A DNA stretch of 6,845 nt. Source: Candidatus Woesearchaeota archaeon (GTDB lineage Archaea; Nanobdellota; Nanobdellia; Woesearchaeales; GW2011-AR4). Positions 1 to 5,719 of this stretch are shown here, in pieces. A program made the position numbers and the translations under genes. Every line of letters begins with the position of its first letter. The stretch's first letter is position 1. The notes beneath the pieces were generated by a model, which saw only the letters and a list, made by a program, of their open reading frames with translations, did not search any database and had not been told where the DNA came from. The DNA is taken from positions 1 to 6,845 of the forward strand of contig JACPMT010000063.1 in assembly GCA_016185815.1 (NCBI GenBank). Direction: 5' to 3'.

Positions 1-67
1 AAAAACTAATCCTTATTTCAAATGTGAAACTAAAGAGCAGTTTTTGAATCTGATGGGATTATTTTAA

Positions 68-535
68 TCAAAAAAACATGCTATAAACATACTCATCTTG
101 GTCAGAATAATAGTGCTGTTTTAGTGTTGTTTCATGCTTAAATCCAAGCTTTTCATAGAACTTGTGCGCTCTTATATTATCAGCGTGTGTAAGTAAATAT
201 AATTTTCTTAATTTTGATTTGTTTTTCTTGTAAAATGATTTTGCATCTTTTACAAGAGTATCAAACAATTTCCTTGCAACTCCTTTTCCTCTATATTCCG
301 GCAAAACAGCTATCCTGACCAATTCACATAATTGGTGCTTTGGCAAGCCATGCATCAGCCATGTTACAATCCCAATTATCTTGCTTTTTTCTTCTGCAAC
401 AATATAATGGTGTTGTTTTTTAATTTCATTTTTAAAAACTTGAATTCCTTCCTTCAAATCCTTGATGTTGTAGCTTTGGACAAGAACATTGGCAATGCCT
501 TTTGCGTCGCTTGATATTGATTTGCGGATTTTCAT
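68..535 (-). CDS. GNAT-family N-acetyltransferase
   Basis: This is a 155-residue single-domain GCN5-related N-acetyltransferase, expected to move an acetyl group from acetyl-CoA to an amine; the substrate cannot be read from the sequence. The N-terminal IRKSISSDAKGI matches the usual first strand and helix. Motif A is VRIAVLPEYRGKGVARKL at about residues 73-90, with the acetyl-CoA pyrophosphate loop R82-G-K-G-V-A87. Motif B is HADNIRAHKFYEKLGF at about 117-132, with the conserved Tyr127 and the G131-F132 ending. Length is normal for the family. The ATG overlaps the stop of the preceding lipoprotein-like gene by 4 bases (ATGA at 532-535), so translation is probably coupled and the gene is the last of the glmS operon. 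It could be RimI-like (protein N-terminal) or a small-molecule acetyltransferase; the sequence does not decide. The family call is firm and the substrate is unknown. Confidence 0.9.
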   Translation of the reverse strand: MKIRKSISSDAKGIANVLVQSYNIKDLKEGIQVFKNEIKKQHHYIVAEEKSKIIGIVTWLMHGLPKHQLCELVRIAVLPEYRGKGVARKLFDTLVKDAKSFYKKNKSKLRKLYLLTHADNIRAHKFYEKLGFKHETTLKQHYYSDQDEYVYSMFF

Positions 536-1032
536 TCTTTTCTTGTAGCTGAAAATTTACCTATTGCTCCCACTGCTCTTGTTCCGTCGGAACATATCTG
601 ATCAGGACAAGATTCAAATGCACCTTCCATTAAATCTGTTGTGAAAGTAGCAGAAAAATCTATTGGCCCTGAAGAGAATTTTGCAGTTGAGGAACTAATA
701 GTGCCCTTTAAAATTGCTTCAGGGTTTCTGCCTTCACTACCGCATGGAATGTCCTTCAATATATGATTTATCTTTGTTATTGTGGTATGCCATGTGCCCT
801 CTAATTCATTGTTTTTTTGGGCAAAATTGAAATTAATAGCACCTTCATAGCTGCAAGCAGGATTCAAAACATTGTTTTTCCAAGTAGCTGTACCTTCCCA
901 AACTCCAGTAAGATCTCTTGCTGGCGAGATGGCTGTGTCAAGAACCTTGTTTTCTGAAACCTGCTGTGCTGTGCAACTTGCAATTAGAATGATAATGCTA
1001 GCAAGAGCAAAGCCAATAAATATTTTTTTCAT
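532..1032 (-). CDS. putative exported lipoprotein, hypothetical
   Basis: This is a 166-residue protein that I do not recognise by family. The N-terminus is a clear signal peptide: two lysines (residues 2-3), a hydrophobic core at about 4-18, then I17-A-S-C20, which fits the lipobox pattern with Cys20 as the possible lipidated residue. The mature part is Ser/Thr-rich, short-strand sequence with no further membrane segment. It includes LTGVWEGTATW (41-51) and LEGTWHTTI (77-85), the kind of repeated G-x-W/G-T-W strands seen in small lipocalin-like beta-barrels; that comparison is only an impression. Four more cysteines (60, 97, 142, 147) could form two disulfides outside the cell. The ATG begins one base after the stop of the upstream methyltransferase, and the stop overlaps the GNAT gene, so it lies inside a co-transcribed group. 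Surface anchoring is inferred. Confidence 0.75.
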   Translation of the reverse strand: MKKIFIGFALASIIILIASCTAQQVSENKVLDTAISPARDLTGVWEGTATWKNNVLNPACSYEGAINFNFAQKNNELEGTWHTTITKINHILKDIPCGSEGRNPEAILKGTISSSTAKFSSGPIDFSATFTTDLMEGAFESCPDQICSDGTRAVGAIGKFSATRKE

Positions 1033-1033
1033 T

Positions 1034-1474
1034 TCAAATCCATCTTCTTACTTTTTTCTTGTAATCAAGGTATTTCTTGCCGAAAATGCTTTCAAGTAAT
1101 TTTTCTTCTCTAGGCACAAAAAAGAAATTCGTTGCCGTGAAAAATATTAGTGGCGATATGAAGGCAAGCAAGTTGCCGATGTAAACAGCAACTCCAGTTA
1201 ACGCTGTTGCAACCCCAAGATACATCGGGTTTCTTGTGAATGTGTAAGGCCCCGACATAACAACAAAAATCGGCTTTTGCCCCGGCATTATAGGCGTTTT
1301 ATTTTTCTTGAACAAATAAAAAGATGTAAAGGTCATTGACAATCCTAGGATAAAAATTAAAACTCCGATGTGCCTATAACTTCCAAAAATAAATCTAAAC
1401 TGCGGAAACCAATAATCAAGCAGCAATGCCAAAGCCAATGCTGAAAAAGCTATATGCGGCGGCTTTATCATCAT
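1034..1474 (-). CDS. isoprenylcysteine carboxyl methyltransferase / PEMT-like membrane methyltransferase
   Basis: This is a 146-residue integral membrane protein of the ICMT/phospholipid methyltransferase superfamily, which uses S-adenosylmethionine to methylate lipid or prenylated substrates at the membrane. Hydrophobic segments lie at about 7-24, 33-55, 84-100 and 103-119. The SAM-site signature is SGPYTFTRNPMYLG (74-87), followed by the C-terminal family pattern P121-R-E-E-K-L...FG-KKY-DY-KKVRRWI, with the paired glutamates and closing R-R-W. The frame can be opened from a GTG at 1483, but that GTG lies inside a good Shine-Dalgarno sequence, AGGTGAT, which sits 4-5 bases before the ATG at 1474; I therefore choose 1474. 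It lies 29 bases after glmS and one base before the lipoprotein-like gene. The real substrate is unknown: such archaeal and bacterial homologues are named after ICMT without evidence of CaaX proteins. Confidence 0.85.
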   Translation of the reverse strand: MMIKPPHIAFSALALALLLDYWFPQFRFIFGSYRHIGVLIFILGLSMTFTSFYLFKKNKTPIMPGQKPIFVVMSGPYTFTRNPMYLGVATALTGVAVYIGNLLAFISPLIFFTATNFFFVPREEKLLESIFGKKYLDYKKKVRRWI

Positions 1475-1479
1475 TTTTA

Positions 1480-1488
1480 TCACCTTTT
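1480..1488 (-). promoter_or_regulatory. Shine-Dalgarno site of the membrane methyltransferase gene
   Basis: Read on the minus strand the bases are AAAGGTGAT, followed by AAAA and then ATGATG. AGGTGAT is complementary to the usual archaeal 16S 3' end. Its spacing fits the ATG at 1474 and makes the in-frame GTG at 1483 part of the ribosome binding site rather than the start codon. Confidence 0.65.
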
Positions 1489-1503
1489 ATTAAAATCTAA
1501 TTT

Positions 1504-3336
1504 TTATTCTACAGTTACAGTTTTACTCAAATTGCGCGGTTTATCTACATCATATCCCAATTTATCAGCAATATGGTAAGCAAGCAATTGCAAAGGCACG
1601 ACTGCCAGAATCGAACTTAAAGTATATAATGTTTTTGGTATAAATATAGTATGCTTAGATTTTTTTGGAATATTGTCATCATTATCTGTTGCAATTGCGA
1701 TAATTATACCTCCTCTTGCTTTCACTTCTTCAATGTTTCCAAGCACTTTTTTGTAAGTATAAATATCATGCGGGGCGATAACAACCACAGGCATGTTTTT
1801 GTCTATCAATGCAATAGGCCCGTGCTTCATCTCAGCTGCAGGATACCCTTCTGCATGAATGTAGCTGACTTCTTTTAGCTTCAATGCCCCTTCAAGAGCA
1901 ATTGGAAAATTAACGCCTCTGCCTAAATATATTGAATTCAATTTGTGATAATAAAGATCTGCGCATTTCAAAATTTCATAATCTTCATCCAAAACAGACT
2001 GCAATTGCAAGGGTATTTTTCTAATGCCTTCTATCATTACTTTAACCTGTTTTTCATTTAATGTTTTTCTTAACTTTGCAAGTAAAATTGTCAGCAAATA
2101 CAAAACAGCCAATTGTGTTGTGAATGCCTTTGTAGATGCAACCCCAATTTCAGGCCCTGCCCTGGTGTAAATAACCCCGTCAGAAATTCTTGTAATTGAC
2201 GAGCCCATGACATTGCATATCGATAATGTTTTAACTCCATATTTTTTGGCTTCCTTCAATGCTGCTATTGTGTCAGCCGTTTCTCCTGACTGGGAAATTG
2301 CAATAAACAATGTATTATTGTCCAGTAAAGGATGCCTGTACCTGAACTCGGAAGCGTACTCCACTTCAGTAGGAATCTTTGCCAATTCCTCAAGCATGAA
2401 TTTGCCGACTAGTGCAGCATGCCATGAAGTGCCGCATGCAACCACCACAATCCTGCTTATTTTTCTCAGAAAGTCATTTTTCAAATTAAACTCTTTTTCA
2501 AAAACAACGTCGCTGTTTCTTATCCTCTCATTCAAGGTGTCTGCTATCGCCCTTGGCTGCTCATAAATCTCTTTTAGCATGAAGTGCTTGTAGCCTGATT
2601 TCTGGGCTGCTTCTGCGCTCCAGTTTATTGCGTGTATTTTTTTATTTTTATTGACGCCATTTAAATCGAAAATCTTTACTTTATCTTTTGTCAAAACCGC
2701 AATCTCCTTGTCTTCCAGGTATATTATTTTATTTGTATAGCTCAAGATTGAAGGCACATCAGAAGCTATAAAGTTTTCATTGCCGCCAACGCCGATTATC
2801 AACGGGCTTTCATTTCTCGCGGCAAAAAGCTTTTCAGGCGCATCGGCAAATAAAATACCCAATGCATAGCTCCCTTCTATTTTATTTAAAGCTAATTTCA
2901 CTGCATCCTCAATTCTGCTGTCCTTTAAATTATCTTCAATAAGATGCGCAATAACCTCTGTATCTGTCTGTGAATAGAATTTATGCCCCTGCCTGATTAA
3001 TTCGTCTTTAAGCTCAGAATAATTTTCTATGATTCCATTGTGAACAACGCTGATTTTGTTTTTGCAGTCAACATGGGGGTGGGCATTTTTTTTGGTTACG
3101 CCGCCATGTGTGCTCCACCTGCAATGACCTATGCCGACATTGCCTTGCAATCTTAAGAAATTTACTTTTTTATGCACCTCTTCTAATTTGCCAACACCCT
3201 TTTTAATCTTAAAATTCTTGTTGTTAATAAAACACATCCCAACAGAATCATAGCCGCGGTACTCCAAGTTTGACAGCCCGTTGAATAGCTTCTCATTGAT
3301 TTCTTTGCTTGATACAACTCCCACAATTCCGCACAT
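1504..3336 (-). CDS. glmS: glutamine--fructose-6-phosphate aminotransferase (isomerizing)
   Basis: Glucosamine-6-phosphate synthase, 610 residues (family about 600-610), converts fructose-6-phosphate and glutamine to glucosamine-6-phosphate and glutamate, the first step towards UDP-GlcNAc and surface glycans. The N-terminal class II glutaminase domain (2-235) starts M-C-G-I-V-G, with Cys2 as the N-terminal nucleophile. It continues with LEYRGYDSVGM (24-34), CRWSTHGG (72-79), HNGIIENY (99-106, oxyanion Asn100-Gly101) and Asp125. SIS domain 1 has CGTSWHA (301-307) and SQSGET (348-353). SIS domain 2 has LEGALKLKE (481-489), with the expected Lys486 and Glu489, and KHGP (504-507) with His505. The tail PRNLSKTVTVE carries Lys605. 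All catalytic residues are present. The start is fixed at 3336 because Cys must follow Met; an in-frame TTG extension to 3366 is rejected. It is the first gene of a four-gene minus-strand operon, with a TATA box near 3434 and a structured leader. Confidence 0.97.
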   Translation of the reverse strand: MCGIVGVVSSKEINEKLFNGLSNLEYRGYDSVGMCFINNKNFKIKKGVGKLEEVHKKVNFLRLQGNVGIGHCRWSTHGGVTKKNAHPHVDCKNKISVVHNGIIENYSELKDELIRQGHKFYSQTDTEVIAHLIEDNLKDSRIEDAVKLALNKIEGSYALGILFADAPEKLFAARNESPLIIGVGGNENFIASDVPSILSYTNKIIYLEDKEIAVLTKDKVKIFDLNGVNKNKKIHAINWSAEAAQKSGYKHFMLKEIYEQPRAIADTLNERIRNSDVVFEKEFNLKNDFLRKISRIVVVACGTSWHAALVGKFMLEELAKIPTEVEYASEFRYRHPLLDNNTLFIAISQSGETADTIAALKEAKKYGVKTLSICNVMGSSITRISDGVIYTRAGPEIGVASTKAFTTQLAVLYLLTILLAKLRKTLNEKQVKVMIEGIRKIPLQLQSVLDEDYEILKCADLYYHKLNSIYLGRGVNFPIALEGALKLKEVSYIHAEGYPAAEMKHGPIALIDKNMPVVVIAPHDIYTYKKVLGNIEEVKARGGIIIAIATDNDDNIPKKSKHTIFIPKTLYTLSSILAVVPLQLLAYHIADKLGYDVDKPRNLSKTVTVE

Positions 3337-3337
3337 T

Positions 3338-3361
3338 TTATTTAAAAAACAGCAAGTACAT
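3338..3361 (-). other. possible 7-codon upstream ORF in the glmS leader
   Basis: On the minus strand an ATG at 3361-3359 opens a seven-codon frame, MYLLFFK, ending in TAA at 3340-3338, one base before the glmS ATG. This repeats the TGA-A-ATG spacing seen between two other gene pairs in the window. Its start lies in the 3' arm of the leader hairpin and it has no visible Shine-Dalgarno site. Nothing shows that it is translated, and chance is a fair explanation. Confidence 0.2.
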
Positions 3362-3388
3362 CCCAAAAGAGGAGAAGGGATGCACTTG
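3344..3388 (-). promoter_or_regulatory. hairpin plus U6 tract in the glmS 5' leader
   Basis: In minus-strand RNA the arm CAAGUGCAUCCC (3388-3377) pairs with GGGAUGUACUUG (3364-3353) over 12 consecutive positions, including one G-U wobble, around a 12-base pyrimidine-rich loop. Three bases later comes a run of six U (3349-3344), then the glmS ATG at 3336. The wobble becomes an A-C mismatch if the plus strand is transcribed, so the element fits minus-strand RNA better. It resembles an intrinsic terminator or attenuator but sits before the gene. The roughly 70-base leader is too short for the bacterial glmS ribozyme. Function is unproven; it could equally end read-through from the upstream gene. 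Confidence 0.5.
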
Positions 3389-3428
3389 GAGTTTAGATGA
3401 GATTTCCATAGCTATAGATAACACAGCT

Positions 3429-3438
3429 TATTTATATA
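3429..3438 (-). promoter_or_regulatory. TATA box of the glmS operon
   Basis: Minus-strand TATATAAATA, preceded by a purine-rich AATAAGG that could serve as the BRE. Transcription would start about 25 bases downstream, near 3405-3410, giving a leader of about 70 bases before the glmS ATG. It lies just after the oligo-T tracts that follow the upstream gene, as expected for a new transcription unit. Confidence 0.6.
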
Positions 3439-3445
3439 CCTTATT

Positions 3446-3475
3446 AAAAAAACTTTAGGAGTATTATAAAAAAAA
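3446..3475 (-). terminator. oligo-T terminator after the hypothetical gene
   Basis: Two T runs on the minus strand, T8 at 3475-3468 and T7 at 3452-3446, begin 3 bases after the stop codon of the 3478-4131 gene. Archaeal RNA polymerase stops on such U-rich stretches without needing a hairpin. The glmS TATA box follows directly. Confidence 0.5.
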
Positions 3476-3477
3476 TT

Positions 3478-4131
3478 TTAATATGTTGGCTTGGGTTCAT
3501 GAGCAATTGGGATAGGCGCAAGATAAGGCCCGAAATCAGGATCATCTGCCTGTATATGAAGCCTTCGTATTATGGCATTAGTTTTTGTGTATTTTTGTAT
3601 GAGATGCGCCGCTGTGAAAGCCAGCCCCGCAATAAAGATAGATGCAGGCACATTATTGCTTGATTTTAACATGGATACTACCCCTGCAGAGCCTGCTGCA
3701 AGCAAATCCGCGCCAAGAGTCCTTCTTCTGTCCAAAAGTGAGCCGTCATAGATTTGTGCATGAAGCAGCTTAAGGCGGTCATCAAGCTTCTGCTTTATTC
3801 TTGTGTATTCAGGCTCCCCTATAAGTTCGTACTGAAGAGCTTGTTCCAGTGTTGCATAAAAGTTGTCCTCTTTTTGTATAGAGTCGAACAGCAGATGCCC
3901 AATGTGATGTCGGCCCGAAAATTCAACAAAGCCGGGAGTATAAAATTTCTCTGGGCTGACAGAAACAGAATACCTCCTCCTGAATCCAAAAGTGTGGGTC
4001 TCGACGATCATCCGTATTAAGTTTTGCTCTCTGATTTTGTCACCCCTCACAAAGACTGTAGTCATGCCGTTCACCTTCATTCGCTCAGCCATTCTGCTAC
4101 CTTCCTTAAGAGTTATTATCTCAAGCCCCAT
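3478..4131 (-). CDS. hypothetical protein with C-terminal hydrophobic hairpin
   Basis: I do not recognise this 217-residue protein. Residues 23-72 look like a mixed strand region with a basic patch FGFRRRYSVSV (48-58), followed by SGRHHIGHLLFDSI (72-85) with paired histidines. Residues 86-128 are a charged, probably helical stretch (QALQYELIGEPEY, KQKLDDRLKLLHA). After a second basic triplet (DRRR, 134-137) come two apolar segments at about 139-154 and 162-178, possibly a membrane or amphipathic hairpin. The tail is proline-rich (GPYLAPIPIAHEPKP). No signal peptide is visible. The ATG at 4131 lies 27-28 bases from the centre of a TATA box, so it fits a leaderless transcript. An alternative is the ATG at 4092, behind an AAGGAAGGT sequence, giving 204 residues. 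It stands alone between a divergent promoter and oligo-T tracts. Three 60-base lines counted by eye are 42-48% GC, above parts of glmS, which is weak evidence for a different origin. Confidence 0.7.
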   Translation of the reverse strand: MGLEIITLKEGSRMAERMKVNGMTTVFVRGDKIREQNLIRMIVETHTFGFRRRYSVSVSPEKFYTPGFVEFSGRHHIGHLLFDSIQKEDNFYATLEQALQYELIGEPEYTRIKQKLDDRLKLLHAQIYDGSLLDRRRTLGADLLAAGSAGVVSMLKSSNNVPASIFIAGLAFTAAHLIQKYTKTNAIIRRLHIQADDPDFGPYLAPIPIAHEPKPTY

Positions 4132-4152
4132 AAGTCAATGAAGAATGCATCT

Positions 4153-4164
4153 GTATTATAAAAC
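4153..4164 (-). promoter_or_regulatory. TATA box of the 3478-4131 gene (leaderless)
   Basis: Minus-strand GTTTTATAATAC, centred near 4158-4159, is 27-28 bases before the ATG at 4131. This is the spacing at which an archaeal transcript starts at or next to its start codon, and it supports ATG 4131 over the internal ATG at 4092. Confidence 0.55.
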
Positions 4165-4213
4165 TTACCAAAACCAAAACCCTCTATACACACTAATCTT
4201 ATAACACCATTAC

Positions 4214-4227
4214 AAAAATATTTATAG
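4214..4227 (+). promoter_or_regulatory. TATA box of the regulator-tag-DUF99 operon (leaderless)
   Basis: The A-rich AAAAA followed by TATTTATA (4219-4226) looks like a BRE/TATA pair. Its centre is about 26 bases before the ATG at 4249, so the mRNA probably begins at the start codon. No Shine-Dalgarno site is seen before that ATG. Together with the opposed box near 4158 it makes a compact divergent promoter in a 117-base gap. Confidence 0.6.
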
Positions 4228-4248
4228 TAGTTCTGCTTTCTTGCTGAT

Positions 4249-5160
4249 ATGTTCATCATAGACAAGCAGAAGAATGAAGTTTACTCATTGCCAGCCAAGG
4301 AGATAAGCGCAGAGCATGCAAATTCCATCAGCTCAGAGTTAGCCCAGAAAATACTGAATCTGCTTGTAAAAGAGCCGATGTACCCAATAGACATAGCAAA
4401 GGCTTTGAAAGTGCACGAGCAAAAAGTCTACTATCACATAAGAAACCTTGAGAAAACAGGAATCATAAAAATTGTCAGAAAAGAGACAAAGCAAGGTGCA
4501 ACAGCAAATTTTTATGCTTTGACAGAGCCTGCTTTTGTAATCAAGTTCAAAAATTTTGAAAGCACAAGCAAAATAGCGCAAATAAGAAACGATTCCGAAT
4601 TCCTGGAGCCATTCATTAAAGATGGTGTTCTTGATGCTCTGATAATTGTTGGCAGCCCTGACCCGCATGGCCCTGACAAGGCAAGAAGCAGGGACGGCTA
4701 TTACGGAATGGACCTGGCTTTGTTCCTGGGCACATTCCTCAATTACGTGCCAAAGTTCAATGTAAAGCTTGATACGGAAGTAAGGGACGAAGATTTAGCC
4801 AATAATTTAATCCTGATTGGCGGTCCTGTAGTTAACAAAGTTGTAGAAAAAGTAAACCCCAAACTGCCAATCAAATTTGAAGACGGCAATATAAAATCAA
4901 CAATATCAAATGAAACCTATCCCCAGGATGAATGCGGCCTGATTGTAAAGGCAAAAAGCCCTTTCAGCAGGGACAAATATGTTTTGGTTGTAGCAGGCAA
5001 AAGGTTCAGCGGCACAAGGGCAGCAATCATCGCATTTTTGAAGGATTTCAAGAAAATAACAAATGGGAATATACATAACACAGGCATAAAAGCAAAGGTT
5101 GTTGAGGGAATTGACTTGGACTCTGACGGGATAATTGACGACATTGAGTTTAGGGAATGA
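4249..5160 (+). CDS. winged-helix (ArsR-like) DNA-binding protein with S-layer-like C-terminal domain
   Basis: This is a 303-residue two-part protein. Residues about 26-92 form an ArsR-type winged helix: ELAQKILNLLVKEPMYPIDIAKAL, then the recognition helix EQKVYYHIRNLEKTGII and a wing ending GATANFYALTE. Residues about 125-270 resemble the C-terminal domain of archaeal S-layer-like proteins. They contain ALIIVGSPDPHGPDKARSRD (130-149), NLILIGGPVVNKVVEKVNP (186-204), SPFSRDKYVLVVAGKRFSGT (237-256) and RAAIIAFL. The end, EGIDLDSDGIIDDIEF (286-301), has a D289-x-D-x-D-G-x-x-D297 calcium-loop-like pattern. No signal peptide or membrane segment is visible, so it is probably cytoplasmic. I infer a transcription regulator whose S-layer-like part binds a ligand or partner; the ligand is unknown. 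It heads a plus-strand operon with one base between it and tag, and may control its own divergent promoter. Confidence 0.85.
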   Translation: MFIIDKQKNEVYSLPAKEISAEHANSISSELAQKILNLLVKEPMYPIDIAKALKVHEQKVYYHIRNLEKTGIIKIVRKETKQGATANFYALTEPAFVIKFKNFESTSKIAQIRNDSEFLEPFIKDGVLDALIIVGSPDPHGPDKARSRDGYYGMDLALFLGTFLNYVPKFNVKLDTEVRDEDLANNLILIGGPVVNKVVEKVNPKLPIKFEDGNIKSTISNETYPQDECGLIVKAKSPFSRDKYVLVVAGKRFSGTRAAIIAFLKDFKKITNGNIHNTGIKAKVVEGIDLDSDGIIDDIEFRE

Positions 5161-5161
5161 A

Positions 5162-5719
5162 ATGAACAGGTGCGCATGGTGCGGAAGCAGCAAGTTAATG
5201 ATAGACTATCATGACAAGGAATGGGGCGTGCCTTTGCACAATGATAAAAAATTATTTGAATTTTTAATTCTTGAGGGCGCTCAGGCAGGCCTGACATGGC
5301 AAACCATCCTAAACAGAAGGGAAAACTACAGAATGGCATTTGATAATTTTGACCCAGGGAAAATAGCAAGATACACTCAAAAAGACATAAGCATATTGCT
5401 TAAAAACGCCGGCATTATAAGGAACAGATTGAAGATTACAGCAGCTATAACAAACGCCCAAAAATTTCTTGCAATTCAAAAGGAATTCATCTCCTTTGAC
5501 AAATATATCTGGCAGTTTGTCAATCATAAGACAATAAAAAACAAATTCAAATCATTAAATGATGTTCCGGCATCAACAAAAGAGTCAGAATCCATGAGCA
5601 AAGAGCTCAAAAAGCAAGGCTTCAAATTTGTAGGGTCAACAATATGCTATGCTTTTATGCAGGCAGTTGGCATGGTTAATGACCATTTTACAGATTGTTT
5701 TAGGTACAACGAGGTATAA
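5162..5719 (+). CDS. tag: DNA-3-methyladenine glycosylase I
   Basis: Tag removes 3-methyladenine from alkylated DNA and starts base-excision repair. The 185-residue protein matches the length of E. coli Tag (187). It has the family's hallmarks at the same numbers: zinc ligands Cys4, His17, His175 and Cys179 (MNRC, IDYHDKEWGVP, VNDHFTDC) and Glu38 in the base pocket within LEGAQAGLTW. Further matches are RENYRMAFDNFDP, the helix-hairpin-helix-like KNAGIIRNRLKI and GFKFVGSTICYAFMQAVGMVNDH. The start at 5162 is chosen because it places Cys4 correctly and follows the upstream stop by one base; an in-frame ATG at 5135 lies inside the upstream gene and would misplace it. The stop shares one base with the DUF99 ATG. 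AGGGA before the ATG is a weak ribosome site. Tag is mainly a bacterial family, so past transfer into this archaeal lineage is plausible. Confidence 0.96.
   Translation: MNRCAWCGSSKLMIDYHDKEWGVPLHNDKKLFEFLILEGAQAGLTWQTILNRRENYRMAFDNFDPGKIARYTQKDISILLKNAGIIRNRLKITAAITNAQKFLAIQKEFISFDKYIWQFVNHKTIKNKFKSLNDVPASTKESESMSKELKKQGFKFVGSTICYAFMQAVGMVNDHFTDCFRYNEV
5711..5715 (+). promoter_or_regulatory. Shine-Dalgarno site for the DUF99 gene
   Basis: GAGGT lies inside the last codons of tag, three bases before the ATG at 5719. With the one-base TAATG overlap, it indicates coupled translation with internal ribosome recruitment. The spacing is at the short end. Confidence 0.4.

Noticed and set aside
1..67. 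Left edge downstream of the GNAT gene
   Set aside because: No gene, repeat or clear hairpin; a T5 run on the minus strand at the very edge could be part of a terminator but is cut off.
2207..2566. Plus-strand open frame of 119 codons
   Set aside because: It is a shadow of the glmS SIS domain region and has no independent support.
3334..3366. Longer GlmS start adding ten residues (MGCTCCFLNK)
   Set aside because: The codon at 3366 is TTG and lies in the hairpin. GlmS needs Cys directly after the initiator Met, which the ATG at 3336 provides.
3380..3400. Plus-strand mini-ORF (MHLEFR) behind an AGGAG sequence
   Set aside because: Six codons with no promoter; the AGGAG is the complement of the hairpin loop and is probably coincidental.
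3337..3410. glmS ribozyme
   Set aside because: The leader is about 70 bases with a single visible hairpin; the bacterial ribozyme needs a larger multi-helix pseudoknotted core, which is not seen.
3408..3415. Palindrome ATAGCTAT near the inferred glmS transcription start
   Set aside because: Eight bases in an AT-rich region is expected by chance and no second copy was seen.
4339..4668. Minus-strand open frame of 109 codons
   Set aside because: It lies wholly inside the winged-helix gene, is Cys/Phe/Tyr-rich as expected of antisense translation, and shows no recognisable domain.
5135..5161. Longer Tag start adding nine residues
   Set aside because: It lies within the end of the upstream gene and would shift the zinc ligands from positions 4/17/175/179; the ATG at 5162 fits both the family and the spacing.
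4917..5369. Minus-strand open frame of 150 codons spanning the regulator-tag junction
   Set aside because: It is antisense to two firmly identified genes, and its composition is that of a shadow frame with no motifs.
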